Below are positions 62,006 through 64,000 of a DNA stretch of 64,000 nucleotides, piece by piece. Where the stretch lies: positions 13,672 through 77,671 of the forward strand of contig JAJFGK010000154.1 in assembly GCA_021776195.1 (NCBI GenBank), written 5' to 3'. This DNA is from Kiloniellaceae bacterium. Lineage in GTDB: Bacteria; Pseudomonadota; Alphaproteobacteria; Kiloniellales; Kiloniellaceae. The notes beneath the pieces were generated by a model, which saw nothing but the letters and a program-made list of their open reading frames with translations, was not told the origin of the DNA and did not search any database. Both the position numbers and the translations under genes were made by a program. The stretch's first letter is position 1. Each line of letters starts with the position of its first letter.

Positions 62006-64000
62006 TCAAAGCGTGCGGCAGAGCCTGAGGGCGTCGTAGATGGCGGCGGCGATGTTGCGCGAAGAGACGGCATCGCCGATCCGGTAGAGTTCGAATTCAC
62101 CCTCGGCATTCTGGCCGTGGGGCTGGGGCGCACCGGCCAGCAGGGCCTCGATATCGGTGACGCCCTTGTTGCGCGCCTGGCCGCGCAGGTCCTGGTACAG
62201 TTCATCGGCCGGCACCGTGCCGTGCTCGACCACGATCCGATCGGCGACCGCCTGGGTGATTTGCCCGGTGACCTCGTTTTCGACCGTCGCGGTCAGGCGG
62301 TTGCCGCTTTTCTCCACGCTTAGAAGGCGCAGGTCGAACCGGCAGGGAATCTCCAGCTCGTAGACCCGAGCCTTCCAGACCACCCGCTCGGCATAGGACA
62401 TTTCCGGGGCGAAGTTGTCGTCGATGGCAAGGAAAGTCACCGGGCGCCCGGCCGCGGCGAAGCGCTCCGCCGCCGTGGCCGCCGCGTGGCGCCCGGTGCC
62501 GTCATAGACGATAACCTCGCCACCGCCCGCGACCTCGCCGGTCAGCGCGTCCCAGACCGTCGTCACATGCTCTTGCCCCGGCAGCCAGTCGAGGTCGGGC
62601 AGCCCGCCGGTGGCGACGATCACCACGTCGGGATTCAGCGCCCGGACATCCGCCGGCTCGGCGTAGTGGTTCAGTCGGACCTCGACGCCGAGGCTCTCCA
62701 GCTCGCCGGCCCGCCAGTCGACGATGCCGACCACGTCCTTGCGCCAGCTTGCAGCGCGGGCCAGTTGCAGCTGCCCGCCGAGCTGGGAGGAGGCTTCCAG
62801 GAGAATGACATCGTGGCCGCGCTCGGCCGAGACCCGGGCGGCCTCCAGACCGGCCGGGCCGCCCCCCACCACGACCACCCTGCGCGCCGTCGCCGCCGGC
62901 TCGATCGTGTGAGACATAAAGGTCTCGCGGCCGCTGGCGGCATTGTGAATACAGGTCGGCCGTTGCGCGCCCATGCAGTGGGTCATGCCGACGCAGGGCC
63001 GAATGCGATCCTCCTGGCCGGCCTCCAGCTTGCGGACGATGTGCGGGTCGGCGATGTGGGCGCGGGTCATGGCCACCATGTCGAGCAGGCCCTCGCGGAT
63101 GGCGTGGCGCGCCGTGGCGATATCGGTGATCCGGGCGGCATGGAAGACCGGCAGCTTGACCGCGCGCTTGAAGGCGGCGGCCTTGTCGAGCCAGGGCGCG
63201 ATCGGCGAGGCCATGCCGGGCATGTTGTCCACGGCCAGGCCACGCATGGTGTCCATGCGGCCATAGACCGCGTTGAAGAAATCGACCAGCCCGCTGTCCT
63301 GGAAGATGTGGGCGATCTCCAGGCAGTCGTCGAAGGTCAGCCCGCCCTCCATGGCCTCGTCCACGACATAGCGGAAGCCGACGATGAAATCGTCGCCGGT
63401 GCGCCGGCGCATCTCCTCGTAGACCATCAGACCGAAGCGGCAGCGGTTCTTCAGGGAGCCGCCGAAACGGTCCGTACGCTTGTTGGTGGCGGGCGAGAAG
63501 AACTGGCCGATCAGGTGCCCGCCGGCCAGGGTTTCGATGCCGTCCAGGCCGCCCTCTTTGCAGCGCCAGGCGGCATCGCCGAAGGCCTTCACGACCCGGG
63601 CGATGTCGTCCTCGTCCATCGCCTTGGGAAAGCTGCGGTGCAGGGTCTCGCGGATCGCCGAGGGCGCGATGGTCGGCAGCCAGTCGCCGGCATAGGACTC
63701 GCCGCGCCGGCCCAGGTGGGTGATCTGGCACATCAGGGCCGCGCCCCGGGCATGCATCCGCTCGGAAAACTGCTGAAAATAAGGAATGCAGGCATCGGTG
63801 CCGACATTGAGCTGCTGGAAGACGTTGGGACTGTCCGGGGCCACGTTCGACGAGCCGCCGAACATCGAAAGCGCGATCCCGCCCTTGGCCTTTTCCTCGT
63901 GATAGGCTTGGTAACGCTCCCTGGTCAGACCGCCCTCCTCCAGGCCGCAGGCATGGCTGGTGCCCATGATCCGGTTCTTCAAGGTCAGGTGCTTGAGCTG
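62006..64000 (-). CDS. dgcA: DgcA-like dimethylglycine demethylase / NADH:flavin oxidoreductase (5' end outside window)
   Basis: A flavoprotein of at least 664 residues; the frame is open to the window edge and the first residues visible, LKHLTLKNRIM, are the normal family start region, so only a few codons are missing. The FMN-barrel block (TSHACGLEEGGLTRERYQAYH, GGSSNVAPDSP, QITHLGRRGES) closely resembles DgcA, which demethylates dimethylglycine to sarcosine in glycine-betaine breakdown. The cluster motif reads CVGMTHC, lacking the second cysteine of TMADH, as in DgcA. The C-terminal half has the FAD/NAD motif VVVVGGGPAGLEAARV. No dgcB is in the window. Confidence 0.85.
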   Translation of the reverse strand, partial: QLKHLTLKNRIMGTSHACGLEEGGLTRERYQAYHEEKAKGGIALSMFGGSSNVAPDSPNVFQQLNVGTDACIPYFQQFSERMHARGAALMCQITHLGRRGESYAGDWLPTIAPSAIRETLHRSFPKAMDEDDIARVVKAFGDAAWRCKEGGLDGIETLAGGHLIGQFFSPATNKRTDRFGGSLKNRCRFGLMVYEEMRRRTGDDFIVGFRYVVDEAMEGGLTFDDCLEIAHIFQDSGLVDFFNAVYGRMDTMRGLAVDNMPGMASPIAPWLDKAAAFKRAVKLPVFHAARITDIATARHAIREGLLDMVAMTRAHIADPHIVRKLEAGQEDRIRPCVGMTHCMGAQRPTCIHNAASGRETFMSHTIEPAATARRVVVVGGGPAGLEAARVSAERGHDVILLEASSQLGGQLQLARAASWRKDVVGIVDWRAGELESLGVEVRLNHYAEPADVRALNPDVVIVATGGLPDLDWLPGQEHVTTVWDALTGEVAGGGEVIVYDGTGRHAAATAAERFAAAGRPVTFLAIDDNFAPEMSYAERVVWKARVYELEIPCRFDLRLLSVEKSGNRLTATVENEVTGQITQAVADRIVVEHGTVPADELYQDLRGQARNKGVTDIEALLAGAPQPHGQNAEGEFELYRIGDAVSSRNIAAAIYDALRLCRTL

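Overview
The window is GC-rich (clearly above 60% G+C by eye), gene-dense DNA. It looks chromosomal and alphaproteobacterial, probably Rhodospirillales-like. The evidence is a C4-pathway 5-aminolevulinate synthase, a CpdR-type response regulator with a CtrA-box-like site upstream, a DgcA-like demethylase, and several ABC systems for amines and peptides. No rRNA, CRISPR array, integrase or intact prophage was seen. One tRNA gene (tRNA-Val, GAC) is present.

Layout. 1-5.0 kb: the end of a proline racemase/hydroxyproline epimerase-type gene, an MFS transporter, glycerate kinase, a folded inverted-repeat element, and pyruvate kinase. 5.0-9.9 kb: a MORN-repeat protein, a MerF-like and cysteine-rich overlapping pair, a YqaA-type membrane protein, tRNA-Val, cpdR, an N-formylglutamate amidohydrolase-like gene, a lytic transglycosylase and a PadR-like protein. 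9.9-14.5 kb: a four-gene spermidine/putrescine-type ABC operon on the minus strand. 14.7-20.8 kb: hemA, a decayed IS30 transposase, an alpha carbonic anhydrase, a chemoreceptor and an amidohydrolase. 21-29.2 kb: a dipeptide-type ABC operon followed by an M20 amidohydrolase and an MFS transporter. 29.2-33.5 kb: a small zinc-ribbon protein, a TetR-like regulator, a rhomboid protease and ParA-like ATPase joined across one 15-bp repeat array, a GFA protein and an L-carnitine dehydrogenase. 33.6-38.7 kb: a regulated island (HAD, GntR, GNAT, FAD oxidase) divergent from a VOC/double-cupin gene. 38.7-47.6 kb: a looser, lower-GC accessory stretch with insertion-sequence debris, an unrecognised 691-residue protein, LysE, a C26 glutamine amidotransferase, a NYN/LOTUS protein and a two-domain metallophosphoesterase. 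47.6-64 kb: catabolic oxidoreductases (zinc dehydrogenase, enolase-superfamily enzyme, two Old Yellow Enzyme/TMADH-type flavoproteins, a molybdenum hydroxylase large subunit with a MoaD-like protein), glpR-glpD, a two-subunit aconitase-X (cis-3-hydroxyproline dehydratase type), a degenerate trypsin-like lipoprotein and a LOG protein.

Taken together, the window looks like the amine, betaine, carnitine, hydroxyproline and peptide scavenging section of a heterotrophic alphaproteobacterium. Importers are placed beside intracellular deacylases, dehydratases and demethylases, and products could enter central metabolism through glycerate kinase, GlpD and pyruvate kinase. The pathway assignments are inferred from gene families.

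The least explained items are the 691-residue protein at 39.2 kb, the nested inverted-repeat element at 3.2-3.5 kb, the 15-bp array spanning the parA/rhomboid junction, the HAD-GntR-GNAT-oxidase/cupin island with its palindromic operator, and the serine-protease homologue that has lost its whole catalytic triad.
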